From contig NZ_CP097320.1 of assembly GCF_023515995.1 (NCBI RefSeq), forward strand, positions 2,852,001-2,916,000: a DNA stretch of 64,000 nt. Direction: 5' to 3'. Origin of the DNA: Candidatus Mycobacterium methanotrophicum (GTDB lineage Bacteria > Actinomycetota > Actinomycetes > Mycobacteriales > Mycobacteriaceae). The notes under the pieces are model-generated. The model worked only from the letters and a program-made list of their open reading frames with translations. It searched no databases and was not told where the DNA came from. The position numbers and the translations under genes were made by a program. Positions 1 to 9,395 of this stretch are shown here, piece after piece; the first letter of the stretch is position 1, and each line of letters starts with the position of its first letter.

Positions 1-1020
1 CCGACGATGACGTCGCTGCCCGATGCCTGTCAGTTCGCGCCGCGCTGTCCGCTGGTGATCAGCGAATGCCGCTCGGCGGAACCCGATCTGGTCACCATTC
101 GGGACGGTCACCAGGCGGCCTGTATCCGCACCGGCGACGTCGCGGGGCGCAGCGCGGCTGACATCTATCGCGTGTCAACACAGCCGGTTGCGGTCGACGA
201 CGCCGTCGCCGATCTGCCGGTGGTGCTGCGAGTCACCGACCTCGCCAAGACCTACCCGCTGACCAAAGGCGTGGTTTTGCGCCGACGGGTCGGTGAAGTG
301 CGCGCCGTCTCTCACGTCAGCTTCACCTTGCTGCAGGGCCGCACGCTGGGCATCGTCGGCGAATCCGGTTCCGGCAAATCGACCACGCTAAGCCAGATTC
401 TCGAACTCACCGCGCCCGAGGCCGGTGCCATCGAGATTCTCGGCACCGATGTCGCGGGCATCACCCCGGCCGCCCGGCGTAAACTGCGGGCCGAACTGCA
501 GGTGGTGTTTCAGGATCCGGTTGCATCGCTGGATCCCCGACTGCCGGTATTCGACGTCATCGCTGAACCGTTGGTTGCCAACGGGTTTGACAGGCGCCGC
601 TGCGAGGAGCGGGTCACCGAACTGTTGGGAGTTGTCGGGCTCAACCACGCCGACGCCAGCCGCTATCCAGCCGAGTTCTCCGGCGGGCAGAAACAGCGAA
701 TTGGTATCGCGCGGGCGTTGGCGCTGCAACCGAAGATCCTCGCGCTCGATGAGCCGGTGTCAGCGCTCGACGTGTCGATTCAGGCCGGCATCATCAACCT
801 GCTTCTTGACTTGCAGCAGCGATTCGGGTTGTCCTATCTGTTTGTGTCGCACGACCTTTCGGTGGTCAAACACCTGGCCCATCGAGTGGCGGTGATGTAT
901 CGAGGAAAGATTGTGGAGCAAGGCGATGGCGACCAGGTGTTCAGCAATCCGCAGCACGAATACACCCGGCGACTGCTGGCTGCAGTCCCGCGAGCGCACC
1001 CGGACACCGGCGGTGGTTAG
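1..1020 (+). CDS. oppD: Oligopeptide ABC importer ATPase OppD, C-terminal part (5' end outside window)
   Basis: The reading frame is open from the first base, so the gene starts upstream. The first 40 residues carry the Cys-rich tail typical of OppD/DppD first halves ([14 protein letters not shown]). A second complete nucleotide-binding domain follows, with Walker [10 protein letters not shown], signature [15 protein letters not shown], Walker [13 protein letters not shown] and the H-loop in FVSHDLS. This matches the mycobacterial double-ATPase OppD (Rv1281c family), which energises peptide uptake at the inner membrane. Its stop overlaps the start of oppA by 8 nt, indicating one operon. The permease genes are presumably upstream of the window. 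Confidence 0.93.
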   Translation, partial: PTMTSLPDACQFAPRCPLVISECRSAEPDLVTIRDGHQAACIRTGDVAGRSAADIYRVSTQPVAVDDAVADLPVVLRVTDLAKTYPLTKGVVLRRRVGEVRAVSHVSFTLLQGRTLGIVGESGSGKSTTLSQILELTAPEAGAIEILGTDVAGITPAARRKLRAELQVVFQDPVASLDPRLPVFDVIAEPLVANGFDRRRCEERVTELLGVVGLNHADASRYPAEFSGGQKQRIGIARALALQPKILALDEPVSALDVSIQAGIINLLLDLQQRFGLSYLFVSHDLSVVKHLAHRVAVMYRGKIVEQGDGDQVFSNPQHEYTRRLLAAVPRAHPDTGGG

Positions 1021-2698
1021 CATCATCCGGCTGATTCGCGGGCTTGCACTGCTGGCAATTGTGACGACTTGTGTGACCGTCACGGGCTGTGCGCAGGGCT
1101 ACAAGGACGTCGTCGGGCGCCAAGCCGTGCGCGTCGGCACCTCCAGCGACATCAACCCCCATGACCCGGCGACTCTGCGCGACGGCGGTAACCTGCGACT
1201 TGCGGTCAGCTCGTTTCCGCCGAACTTCAATGTATTGAACATCGACGGCAACACCGCGGACGTCGCTTCGATTGTCACGCCTACGCTGCCGGGAGCGTTC
1301 ATCACCCAGGCCGACGGGTCGCTGAAGCTCAACACCGACTACTTCACGGCCGCCGAACTGACCAGCGCCAGCCCGCAGGTCGTCACTCTTACGATCAACC
1401 CGAAAGCGGTGTGGAGCGACGGCACGCCGATCACCTGGGAAGACCTCAAAGCAGAGGTCGACGCCTGCAGCGGCCGCGACAAGCGGTACTTGATCGCCAG
1501 CAGAGCCGGTTTCGAACGAGTGAAATCGGTGACCAGTGGCGTGGACGATCGCCAGGCCGTGATCACGTTCGCCCAGCCCTACGCCGAATGGCGCGGGATG
1601 TTCGCCGGCGGTATCCAACCGCGCAGCATGACCGAGAACCCCGACGTCTTCAACAAGGGCCAACTCAACGCCCCCGGTCCGTCGGGCGGACCGTTCATCG
1701 TGTCCACGATCAACCGCAGCGCGCAGCGCATTGTGCTAACCCGCAATCCTCGCTGGTGGGGCCGCAAGCCGCGGCTGGCCTCGATCACGTTCCTGGTGCT
1801 CGACTCCTCCGCCGTCATCCCCGCCCTCCAGAACAACGCGATCGACGCGGCCCGCATCGGCACGCTCGACGATATGGTCACCGCCGAGCGCACACCAGGC
1901 GTGGCGATCCGCAGCGCCCCGGCACCCACCTGGTATCAGATCACCTTCAACGGAGCACCAGGATCCATCCTGCGCGACGACAAGCTGCGGCTGGCAATCT
2001 GCCGAGGCATCGACCGCCAAGCGATTGTCGACGTCGTCCAGCACGGACTGACCAGTCATCCGACGCCGCTGGACAACCACGTTTATGTCGTCGGCCAGGT
2101 GGGCTACCAAAACAACAGCGCGCCAGCCGCTTACAACCCTGAGCAGGCCCGCAAAGACTTGGATGCCCAAGGCTGGAGGCTCAACGGGGCAGTGCGTGAA
2201 AAGAACGGTAAGCGGCTAGTTGTCCGCGATGTGCTTTACGACTCGCCGGCCGCCCGACAGATTGCCCTGGTTGCCCAGCAAAACCTGGCGCAGATCGGTG
2301 TCAAGCTGGTGCTCGACGTCAAAGCCGGCAATGGGTTCTTCAACCAGTACGTGAGCGTCGGCGACTTCGACGTCGTGCAATTCGGTTGGGTGGGTAACGC
2401 TTTCCCGCTGTCTGCGCTGCCGCAGATCTATACCTCGGATGGCGAGGGTAACTTCGGCAAGATCGGTAGTGCCAGCGTCGACGCCAAAATCGATCAGACG
2501 CTGTCCGAGCTGGACGAGCGTAGGGCACGCGCACTGGCCAACCAGGTCGACATCATGATTTGGCGGGAAGGCTTCAACCTGCCTCTTTTCCAGTCGCCCG
2601 GCGACATCGCGGTGCGCAGCGATCTGGCCAACTTCGGCGCTCCCGGGCTGGCCGACATCGATTACACCGCAATCGGATTCATGCGCCGAGGTCACTGA
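1013..2698 (+). CDS. oppA: Oligopeptide-binding lipoprotein OppA
   Basis: 561-residue SBP_bac_5-type solute-binding protein (Rv1280c family), the extracellular receptor of the Opp importer. The GTG start at 1013 was chosen because it gives a clean lipoprotein signal peptide: a charged start, a hydrophobic core GLALLAIV, and lipobox VTGC with Cys26 as the lipidated residue. An upstream ATG at 911 lies deep inside oppD and would add 34 charged residues. The 8-nt overlap with oppD suggests coupled translation. The mature part has the family's usual length, with the characteristic [12 protein letters not shown] segment near residue 145. The gene ends 12 bp before the convergent SbcC-like gene. 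Confidence 0.92.
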   Translation: MVSIIRLIRGLALLAIVTTCVTVTGCAQGYKDVVGRQAVRVGTSSDINPHDPATLRDGGNLRLAVSSFPPNFNVLNIDGNTADVASIVTPTLPGAFITQADGSLKLNTDYFTAAELTSASPQVVTLTINPKAVWSDGTPITWEDLKAEVDACSGRDKRYLIASRAGFERVKSVTSGVDDRQAVITFAQPYAEWRGMFAGGIQPRSMTENPDVFNKGQLNAPGPSGGPFIVSTINRSAQRIVLTRNPRWWGRKPRLASITFLVLDSSAVIPALQNNAIDAARIGTLDDMVTAERTPGVAIRSAPAPTWYQITFNGAPGSILRDDKLRLAICRGIDRQAIVDVVQHGLTSHPTPLDNHVYVVGQVGYQNNSAPAAYNPEQARKDLDAQGWRLNGAVREKNGKRLVVRDVLYDSPAARQIALVAQQNLAQIGVKLVLDVKAGNGFFNQYVSVGDFDVVQFGWVGNAFPLSALPQIYTSDGEGNFGKIGSASVDAKIDQTLSELDERRARALANQVDIMIWREGFNLPLFQSPGDIAVRSDLANFGAPGLADIDYTAIGFMRRGH

Positions 2699-2710
2699 CT
2701 GCGGGGATCG

Positions 2711-5326
2711 CTACGCGCACAACTCGATACGCTGCGCACCTTTGACGCCATCGTATCGGGCCGGCGTGCAGGTCAATACGATCACCTGACCCCGCTCGCC
2801 CAGCGTGTCAAGCACCTCGGCCATCTTCACCAGTCGTTCCGGGTCGGTGAAGCCGAGCGCGTCATCGATGAGAATCGGGACGGTGTCCTCTTTAGCGACC
2901 AGCGCCGCCCCAGCCAGCCGCGCCAAGATCCCGAGTTGCTCCTTGGCTCCGCCCGAAAGTGATTCGTGCGGCACGGTGCAACCGTCGAGCGTGCGATTGA
3001 GGATGCACAGGTCGGCGTCGATGTCGACCTCGAAAGTGGGCCCGAAGACCGGACGCCCGAGTCGCTGCAATTCGGTGCGGAACGGCTCGACGTAACGCAG
3101 CCTGGTGGTGTCGCGGTGGCGGGCCATCACCGTGCGCAGCACCCGGACGGCGCGGGCCCGGCTACCGACCCGGTTGTACTCGCTGCGGGCATGTTCGCGG
3201 GTGGCCTCGGCGGCATCGAGCTTTCCTTTGCGGCCCTCCGTGCCAAATATTGCCAACTCAACGCCGATCTCGTGCAACGTGTAGGTGATCTCGCAGTGGC
3301 GGGTTTGCAGCGCCTCGGCCGTCTTGACGGCGTCGGCCAGTTCGGCGGCCACGGCGTCTGGTGCTGCGGCGGCCAGTAGCTCGGACAGCTCGGCGACTCG
3401 GGCTGCTGCCGTTTGCGCCGCCTGCAGGTCTTTGGTGGCGGTGGCCTCGAGTGCTTCGTCGGTGACGGCTGCGCGCTGCTGGGTTAGCCGGTCGGCGACC
3501 GCAGCCAGCTCGGCACGTTGAGTAATCAGTTTGTCGGTTGAAAGGGTTGCCGTCATAGATATTTCGCTGAGCTTAGCCGCCGCGGCGGCTGCGACTTTGC
3601 GGTGCGTCTCGAGGTCTGCACTCGCTTTGACGCGGGCTGCGGCGGCCTCCTCGAGCTCGACACGGGCGGTGGCGGCGTCGATCGCGATCTCGCCCGTGTA
3701 TGCCGTGGTCTGCAACTCGGCCAGCCTGGAGCGCAACTGCTCCACCTGGTCGTCACCGCACAATGCGGCCAGGGTCGCTTTCAACTGGTCACGGCCGCTG
3801 AGCAGTTCACGGCGCTGCTGATCGATACGCTGTGCTGCGATCACGTCAGTCACCTGGGCAGCTGCCAGTGCGGCAGCCAGGTTTTGTCGCGCTGCAGCGT
3901 ATTCGGTTTGGATGTCGAGTGCTGTCGCGCCCGGTGTGAATCGCGCGGTCAGGATCCCAGGAACCTCGACTTCCGTGGCGCCGCCCGTGGTGGTCGACCA
4001 GCGCTGGCCCGCCGGCAGCGTCACCCGCTGGTCACCCATGACGAGTTCGATGTCGGTGGCGGCGACGAATTCTACCGTCGCCGACACCAACGCGAGCTGA
4101 CCTTCGACCCGTTCGACGGTTCCGGCAGCTCGTCCGATCTGTTGAAAAAGATTGTCGGTCAGCGCAATTGTGGACAGTTCGGCGCAGATCAGGTCATGGT
4201 CACGCTGGGCGGCGTCGATTTTGGCAAGCCGGGTGGTCAGCGTCTCGACCTCGCCGCGGCGCGCCAGCTCGTCGACGATGCGTCGGGCGCCCTCCGCCCG
4301 CTGCTCGGCGGCGGCGGCGAGCTGGTTGGCTTGCTCCACCAGCGCATCGGCCGCCACGGTGACATCTCGGGCCGACGCCTGCGCTTCGGCGGCCTCGCGG
4401 GCCTCGGCTTCCATGGCCGCGACTGCGGCGGCGCGCGTATCGGTTTCGGTCCGCAGCCGCAGTCGCTCGGCGTGCGCAGCGTGTGAGGCCGCGCTCCTCG
4501 CGGCGGCGGCAGCCGCGATCAACTCCGCTTCCTTCACCTGTTCGATGAGCTGCGCAATGTTGTCGGCAGCGGCTTGGGCGGTGGTCTGCCGAAGCGTGGC
4601 CGCCTGCTGAAGCGGCGACAAGTCGGCCAGCTCGGCGGTCAACGCGGCGTGCCGATGGACACGGTCGTCGACTTCGGCGACGGCTTCGGCGCATCGCTGC
4701 ACCGCCTCTTCGGCGTCGCGCAGCGCGGCGATCGCCGCGGCCCACTCTCCTGTCGCACGACCAGTCGGCGTGAAGTAGCGGCCGTACTCAGCGTCGATCC
4801 GCTCGACCAGCACCGGTTCGGTGCCCGACAGCGCCGCAGTGTCTCCCGCCGCGACATCGAGCGCCCGGGTCAACGCGTCGCACCGCGAAAGATCCACCGC
4901 AGCCGTCGCCGCCGACTGCAATACGCGCTGGGCATGCCACAGCTCGGTGTCGACGGTCTCGGCCAGCATCGCCTGTACTCGGTCGTGCGCCTCGTCGCCG
5001 CTGCGCTGTTCGCGGCGTGGCTCCAGGACCGTCAGTTGCGTCTCACACTTCTTGTGGAACCGCTTGCGATACACGAAACGATAACGGCCGGTGCTGATCT
5101 CGGCGGTGACTTCGGATCCGACGTCAGCATTGGTCGGCTTGACTTGCTTGACTTCCTTTTTCGTCGAACGATCCTTCGATTCCAACAGCAGGTCCAGTGC
5201 CTCGATCATCGAGGACTTGCCGACTTCGTTGGCGCCGGACACCACGACGACGCCGTGATCGGGAAATTCGATCTCGCGGTGGGCGACGCCGCGGTAATTT
5301 TTCAACACCAGCCGGTGCAACTTCAT
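2711..5326 (-). CDS. SbcC/Rad50-like ATPase (Rv1278 family)
   Basis: 871-residue SMC-type protein. The N-terminal Walker A is GANEVGKSS at about residue 35. A long Ala/Glu/Arg-rich coiled-coil middle (about 180-700) follows. The C-terminal ABC signature is SLSGGAKEQLG, with Walker B PILIDDALGF shortly after. This is the architecture of SbcC/Rad50 partners of Mre11-type nucleases. The start overlaps the stop of the upstream metallophosphoesterase by 4 nt (ATGA), so the two are co-translated and probably form one complex. A role in DNA end processing is inferred from the family. The residue at Walker B is DD rather than DE, which may lower hydrolysis. Confidence 0.88.
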   Translation of the reverse strand: MKLHRLVLKNYRGVAHREIEFPDHGVVVVSGANEVGKSSMIEALDLLLESKDRSTKKEVKQVKPTNADVGSEVTAEISTGRYRFVYRKRFHKKCETQLTVLEPRREQRSGDEAHDRVQAMLAETVDTELWHAQRVLQSAATAAVDLSRCDALTRALDVAAGDTAALSGTEPVLVERIDAEYGRYFTPTGRATGEWAAAIAALRDAEEAVQRCAEAVAEVDDRVHRHAALTAELADLSPLQQAATLRQTTAQAAADNIAQLIEQVKEAELIAAAAAARSAASHAAHAERLRLRTETDTRAAAVAAMEAEAREAAEAQASARDVTVAADALVEQANQLAAAAEQRAEGARRIVDELARRGEVETLTTRLAKIDAAQRDHDLICAELSTIALTDNLFQQIGRAAGTVERVEGQLALVSATVEFVAATDIELVMGDQRVTLPAGQRWSTTTGGATEVEVPGILTARFTPGATALDIQTEYAAARQNLAAALAAAQVTDVIAAQRIDQQRRELLSGRDQLKATLAALCGDDQVEQLRSRLAELQTTAYTGEIAIDAATARVELEEAAAARVKASADLETHRKVAAAAAAKLSEISMTATLSTDKLITQRAELAAVADRLTQQRAAVTDEALEATATKDLQAAQTAAARVAELSELLAAAAPDAVAAELADAVKTAEALQTRHCEITYTLHEIGVELAIFGTEGRKGKLDAAEATREHARSEYNRVGSRARAVRVLRTVMARHRDTTRLRYVEPFRTELQRLGRPVFGPTFEVDIDADLCILNRTLDGCTVPHESLSGGAKEQLGILARLAGAALVAKEDTVPILIDDALGFTDPERLVKMAEVLDTLGERGQVIVLTCTPARYDGVKGAQRIELCA

Positions 5327-6498
5327 GCCGCACCCCGACTTTGGTGTCCTTTGTCGGTCAGCCGCAGCAACAACGCCAGCGCCGCTTGTGCGTCACCGGC
5401 GATCTCATCGTCCCCGGTGCGCGCCGTTTCAACCAGCTCCTCGACTGCCGCGGCGGCGAACCCGCCGATGCCCAGGTCGGTGAACTCGCCGTCAGCCGGT
5501 ATGACCGCCAGATCGCTGTGGCTATCCCACACCCGCAGCGACCCGAACAGCCGCGAGTATTTGTCCAGGCAGGCGTCCAACGCAGCGCGGTCGGTGACCG
5601 TCAACGAACCAATCAAGGCCAGCCGCACCACCGTTAGGTCTTTGTCGGGCATCAGATCGAGGTTCAGATCCAGGTCGGCGATATCACGGCTGTTGTCCAC
5701 GTGACGGCTCAGCGTGCGAAACCGCCAGCGACCGATCTTCGGGGCCTCGACGCTCACCGGGCGCTGTGGATCCGTCTCGTCGATATCGACCACCAACACA
5801 TGGCCGGGGTCGGGCTCGACATCGTCGTAGTTGGTGACCTCCGGCGAACCGGAGTACCACACCCGGCCGGTGCTGCCGACTTGGGTCGCCGAATGCTTGT
5901 CGCCCAGCGCGACATAGTGAACCGCGCCGCGTGCCAGTGCGTCCTCCAGACCCGCCAGCCGGATCAGCGAGGGCCTGGTGGGATCGGGGTCGAGCACGTC
6001 GACGCCGCCGTGGGCCACCAGCACCCGGGTAACGCCGTCGGCGGGCAAGCCCTCGAGACTCCCGAGCACGTCGGCAACGAGGTCGGTCATCGGTGCTTTG
6101 GATCGCCATGGCGCAGCAATGATCTGCAGACCGGGCCTAACCTCGTGCACGCCAGGCCGGTCGAGGACCTTGACGTTGGTTGGGCATTCCTCGTTGAACA
6201 GCGCACTGGTGTACACCGAGGACGCGTCCAGCGGGTCGTGGTTGCCCGGCAGCAGGTAGACCGGCAACTTTATGGCGCGCATGGCTTCCAGCGACTGACT
6301 GATCACCTTCGGTGCCAGTTGGTTGTGTTCGAACACGTCGCCGGCCACCACGACGAACTCGGCATCCATGTCGGCTACCAGCGAGCCCAGTCCGGCCACT
6401 GCGTCGCGGCGGGCCGCCGAATACCGCGGCTGGGCATCGCCCGCCAGGAAGTGACGGGTCATGCCGAGTTGCCAGTCGGCGGTGTGCATGAATCGCAT
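5323..6498 (-). CDS. SbcD/Mre11-like metallophosphoesterase exonuclease (Rv1277 family)
   Basis: 391 residues. All calcineurin-type metal motifs are visible: HTADWQLG (residues 5-12), GDVFEHN, GNHDP, VAHGG and GDKHS. These place it with SbcD/Mre11 exonucleases, which act with the SMC-like ATPase encoded immediately downstream (4-nt ATGA overlap). The C-terminal 120 residues are a capping domain of weaker conservation. The gene is divergent from the SixA-like gene, with about 200 bp between start codons that must hold both promoters. The DNA-repair role is inferred from family and partner. Confidence 0.9.
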   Translation of the reverse strand: MRFMHTADWQLGMTRHFLAGDAQPRYSAARRDAVAGLGSLVADMDAEFVVVAGDVFEHNQLAPKVISQSLEAMRAIKLPVYLLPGNHDPLDASSVYTSALFNEECPTNVKVLDRPGVHEVRPGLQIIAAPWRSKAPMTDLVADVLGSLEGLPADGVTRVLVAHGGVDVLDPDPTRPSLIRLAGLEDALARGAVHYVALGDKHSATQVGSTGRVWYSGSPEVTNYDDVEPDPGHVLVVDIDETDPQRPVSVEAPKIGRWRFRTLSRHVDNSRDIADLDLNLDLMPDKDLTVVRLALIGSLTVTDRAALDACLDKYSRLFGSLRVWDSHSDLAVIPADGEFTDLGIGGFAAAAVEELVETARTGDDEIAGDAQAALALLLRLTDKGHQSRGAA

Positions 6499-6695
6499 GG
6501 CGATCCCGTCCCTTCTGCTTCATCCCCGGCCGATCTTCAACCGGGCACCGCGAGTGTAGGACTCGACTCCGACAGGTTCGGGGACCTCGATCGGCAGGTT
6601 GAGGGATGACCGAGCGCTGGCGCCGCGTTGACTCCACACAGGTCACATCAGTCACAGCGGTCCCGCGAAGAGGCGCATACCGTAACCTCGATCGA

Positions 6696-7202
6696 GTGAA
6701 CCGGCAAGACCGCACCCTGGTGCTGCTGCGGCATGCGAAGTCGGCGTATCCGGACGGGGTGTCTGACCATGACCGGCCGCTTGCCCCCCGCGGGCGGCGA
6801 GAAGCCAGGCTGGCCGGCGATTGGTTGCGGGCCAACCTGCCTGCGATCGATGCGGTGCTCTGCTCGACGGCGACTCGGGCTCGGAAAACCTTGGCGCACA
6901 CGGCCATCGACGCACCGGTTCGCTACGTTGGCCGGCTCTATGACACGGCGCCCGGAACCGTCATCGACGAGATCACCAACGTCGGCGACGATGTCAGCGT
7001 CCTGCTCGTCGTTGCGCACGAGCCGACAATGACGCAGACGGCGCTGGGTTTGGCCGATGCCGATTGCTCCAGCAGCGCTGCCGCCGAACGCATCTCGACG
7101 AAGTTCCCGACCTCGGCGATGGCGGTACTACGCTTCGCCCGCAGCTGGAAAGACGTCGAACTCGGTTGCGCGGCGCTAGTCGACTTCCACGTGCCGCGTT
7201 AG
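6696..7202 (+). CDS. SixA-like histidine phosphatase (Rv1276c family)
   Basis: 168-residue histidine-phosphatase superfamily protein. The catalytic motif LLRHAKS (residues 9-15) carries the nucleophilic His, and the second His is in VVAHEPT. RPLAPRGRREA and CSTATRARKT supply the other phosphate-binding Arg residues. The GTG at 6696 was chosen because it puts the RHG-type motif about 10 residues from the N-terminus, as in the family. An upstream in-frame ATG at 6606 would add 30 unrelated residues. SixA proteins dephosphorylate phospho-His on phosphotransfer proteins, but the substrate here is unknown. Confidence 0.85.
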   Translation: MNRQDRTLVLLRHAKSAYPDGVSDHDRPLAPRGRREARLAGDWLRANLPAIDAVLCSTATRARKTLAHTAIDAPVRYVGRLYDTAPGTVIDEITNVGDDVSVLLVVAHEPTMTQTALGLADADCSSSAAAERISTKFPTSAMAVLRFARSWKDVELGCAALVDFHVPR

Positions 7203-7213
7203 GTTGGGCCGCG

Positions 7214-7840
7214 TTATTTGCACAGGTCAACCGTTGCTTTGATCTTGTCGTCGAGAGCTTGCCGCAACGAGTCCTGAGCGAACTCCGGCGCGCCGGCCAG
7301 GTAGCCGATCGCGAGCTCCTCGAGCGTTGAGCCCATGGCGTTGACCGATTTTGCGAGGTCGGGCGGGGTCGCCGGTTCTTGGGCTACCCGGTCTCGCAGG
7401 AACGCGCCACCGCCGTAGAACGCCAGTCGCGCGGCAGTCGCGATCGAAAGCGCACCGATCGGCCCGCCGTTCGGTGGGTTCTTCAGGCGGGAATTCCTGA
7501 CCACCTCGTGATCGACGAGCTTAAACGTCTCGCAAATGTGCTTTTTCGCGTCTTTGGTTTGTTGGTCGGTGTAGGTCGGCGCGGACGACGCTGCGTCCTT
7601 GTGCGGGTAGAACCAGCCCAGGACGGCAACGGTCGTGGCGATCACGGCAAGCGCCAAGGCCGCCACGGTGGTCCATCGCGACAGCTTCGACGCGCCCGGG
7701 GCGGGAGGAGCAACGTGGGCATGTCCTGCGGGCGATGGCTCAGCGGCCTCTGCTGCGGCGTCAGACTGGGGCGAAGGGACAGCGGCGGACTCAGTTTCAT
7801 CCGCGGCGAAGGTTGGCTCTGTGGGAGGCGTCTCAGACAT
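7214..7840 (-). CDS. Single-pass membrane protein, unknown function
   Basis: 208 residues. The N-terminal 50 are Pro/Ala/Glu-rich and presumably cytoplasmic. One transmembrane helix follows (about residues 55-78, TVAALALAVIATTVAVLGWF). A 130-residue extracytoplasmic domain ends in VDLCK and has one matching Cys after the helix (HICETF), so a disulfide is possible. The shape resembles the many Mce-associated or alanine/proline-rich mycobacterial membrane proteins, but I do not recognise the family. It lies between the lipoprotein pair and the SixA-like gene. I do not recall a gene at this place in M. tuberculosis. Confidence 0.75.
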   Translation of the reverse strand: MSETPPTEPTFAADETESAAVPSPQSDAAAEAAEPSPAGHAHVAPPAPGASKLSRWTTVAALALAVIATTVAVLGWFYPHKDAASSAPTYTDQQTKDAKKHICETFKLVDHEVVRNSRLKNPPNGGPIGALSIATAARLAFYGGGAFLRDRVAQEPATPPDLAKSVNAMGSTLEELAIGYLAGAPEFAQDSLRQALDDKIKATVDLCK

Positions 7841-8120
7841 TCGTCGATGGTATCGTATCGTTCACACCTCGTGGCGGGGAGTGATTTCGGTGTCAAAAAA
7901 TAGCGCTCTCAATCGTTTTGGCACGGCGCTGCGCCTCGCCGACGGAAAGTCCAGCGCGCCGGTGGGTTTGGCCTCTCGTTCGGCAATCCCCTGCGAATAA
8001 AGCCTAATTGCGACAGTTGTCGTCGCGCGTGGCGCCAACATGAAGCGCGCTGAAAGACCGCACAGGTCTGGTCGCCGTCGGCAATCTTCCCCAGCCACAG
8101 CCTTTTTCCTGGTGAGCGCC
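7841..8120. other. Intergenic stretch without recognised feature
   Basis: 280 bp between lprC and the membrane-protein gene on the same strand. I see no ORF with a mycobacterial look, no clear hairpin terminator and no repeat. It is likely to contain the promoter of the membrane-protein gene. Confidence 0.4.
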
Positions 8121-8678
8121 TTAGGAGTTGGTGGAAAGAGTCAGCTCCATCAGCTTGATGGCCTGCGCGCAGGCGTCGATACCGGGCGCCTGCGGGTTGA
8201 CCCACCACCCGACCACGCCGGCGGCGTCGCTGGCGACCCCGCACGCGCCGTTCGGATCGTTGGGCCGCATCACGATCGACGCCACCCCGGAGATCGACCG
8301 ATTCTCGATCTGATACTTCAAGAACTCGGCGACCTTGCGCTCGTTGTCGAGGCTGTCTTGCTCGAACCAGAACCGGGTGATGTCGATCAGCCCGCCCGGG
8401 TTGGCCGCCTGCCACCGGCATATCGCGCCAACGAAGGTGCTCTGGATGTCTTGAGGATCAGCACCTACCGTCTTGGCCAAGACGTCGGTGGTGAGCACCT
8501 CACATTCCTTTTGCAGGTTCGGGTACTGCTGCTCGGAGTTGTTATTGCGCGGCTCATCGCCCATGCCCGCTTTTTGCGCGGTGCCTGCCACCGACCTCGT
8601 GCAGCCGGTCGACACGGACACCGCGGCGGCCACGACGGCCAGGCCGACGAGCGCCCGATCACGCACGGTGACCCTCAT
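8121..8678 (-). CDS. lprC: DUF3558 lipoprotein LprC
   Basis: 185 residues. The signal peptide ends in lipobox VSTGC, with lipidated Cys26, followed by the TRSVAGTA stretch frequent in mycobacterial lipoproteins. The mature domain carries CEVLT, AICRWQAAN and a C-terminal DACAQAIKL, a four-cysteine pattern of the DUF3558 family to which LprB and LprC belong. It sits outside the cytoplasmic membrane. The function is unknown. The start overlaps the stop of lprB by 4 nt (ATGA), so the two are an operon and probable duplicates of one another. Confidence 0.85.
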   Translation of the reverse strand: MRVTVRDRALVGLAVVAAAVSVSTGCTRSVAGTAQKAGMGDEPRNNNSEQQYPNLQKECEVLTTDVLAKTVGADPQDIQSTFVGAICRWQAANPGGLIDITRFWFEQDSLDNERKVAEFLKYQIENRSISGVASIVMRPNDPNGACGVASDAAGVVGWWVNPQAPGIDACAQAIKLMELTLSTNS

Positions 8679-9223
8679 TTCGAGTTCTCAATCGACTGAC
8701 GGGCCAGCTCCTTGGCGACGTTGCACGCGTCGGGGAACGGCTTCTGGCTGAAGTTCACCGACCATTCGATGAAGTCGTCGGCGAACTGGATGCCGACCTC
8801 GCACAGCGAGTCGCCCAACGTCGGGTCGTTACCGACGGCGACGAAGCCGCCGTGGCCGTCGATGTTGATGTCTTCCACGCTCGAGCGGGACAACTCCTCG
8901 GTCTTGCGTTCCCGGCCGATCGGGCTCCCCCGATACCAGGAGAAAGAGAAATGCGGGCCGAGAATACCGCCGCCCGCGAGCCACTGGCAGCCCACCGAAT
9001 TCTTGGCGGTGTTGACCAGCCCGGCTACCTGTGTCAGCTTGGTCACCGTCTCGTCGCTGATGCCGCCGCACTGCGGAAAGAACGGACCGTGCTTCCCCTG
9101 CTCGGACGTCGTCCCAGTCGAACCCGTCGACTGGGACTGGTTGGAGCCGGAATCGGAGCACGCGGCCACCGCGGGAATCAAGGTCGCTGCCGCCAGGGCA
9201 AGCGCTGCCACATTACGCCGCAT
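8675..9223 (-). CDS. lprB: DUF3558 lipoprotein LprB
   Basis: 182 residues. The ATG at 9223 gives a textbook lipoprotein signal (MRRNVAALALAAATLI) with lipobox AVAAC, Cys22. Earlier in-frame starts would put 50 polar residues in front of the signal. A Ser/Gly/Thr-rich linker is followed by the DUF3558 domain with the same cysteine layout as LprC (FPQCGG, GCQWLAG, LCEVG, DACNVAKEL). It is the first gene of the lprB-lprC operon and divergent from the ABC exporter, with 172 bp between starts. Confidence 0.85.
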   Translation of the reverse strand: MRRNVAALALAAATLIPAVAACSDSGSNQSQSTGSTGTTSEQGKHGPFFPQCGGISDETVTKLTQVAGLVNTAKNSVGCQWLAGGGILGPHFSFSWYRGSPIGRERKTEELSRSSVEDINIDGHGGFVAVGNDPTLGDSLCEVGIQFADDFIEWSVNFSQKPFPDACNVAKELARQSIENSK

Positions 9224-9395
9224 GGCTACGCGCGCCTTCTGCTGATCACAGGATGCACTGTAGCGGCAGCACCGTGAGTCAACCATCGCACACGCGGTGA
9301 CCTGTACTTTCTTATCCGCCAGCGGGCATCGCGGCGGCGTGAACCGTGCGGTGATCATCACGGCTGTCCGTTCGGCGGTGTGCAACAGTTACCAC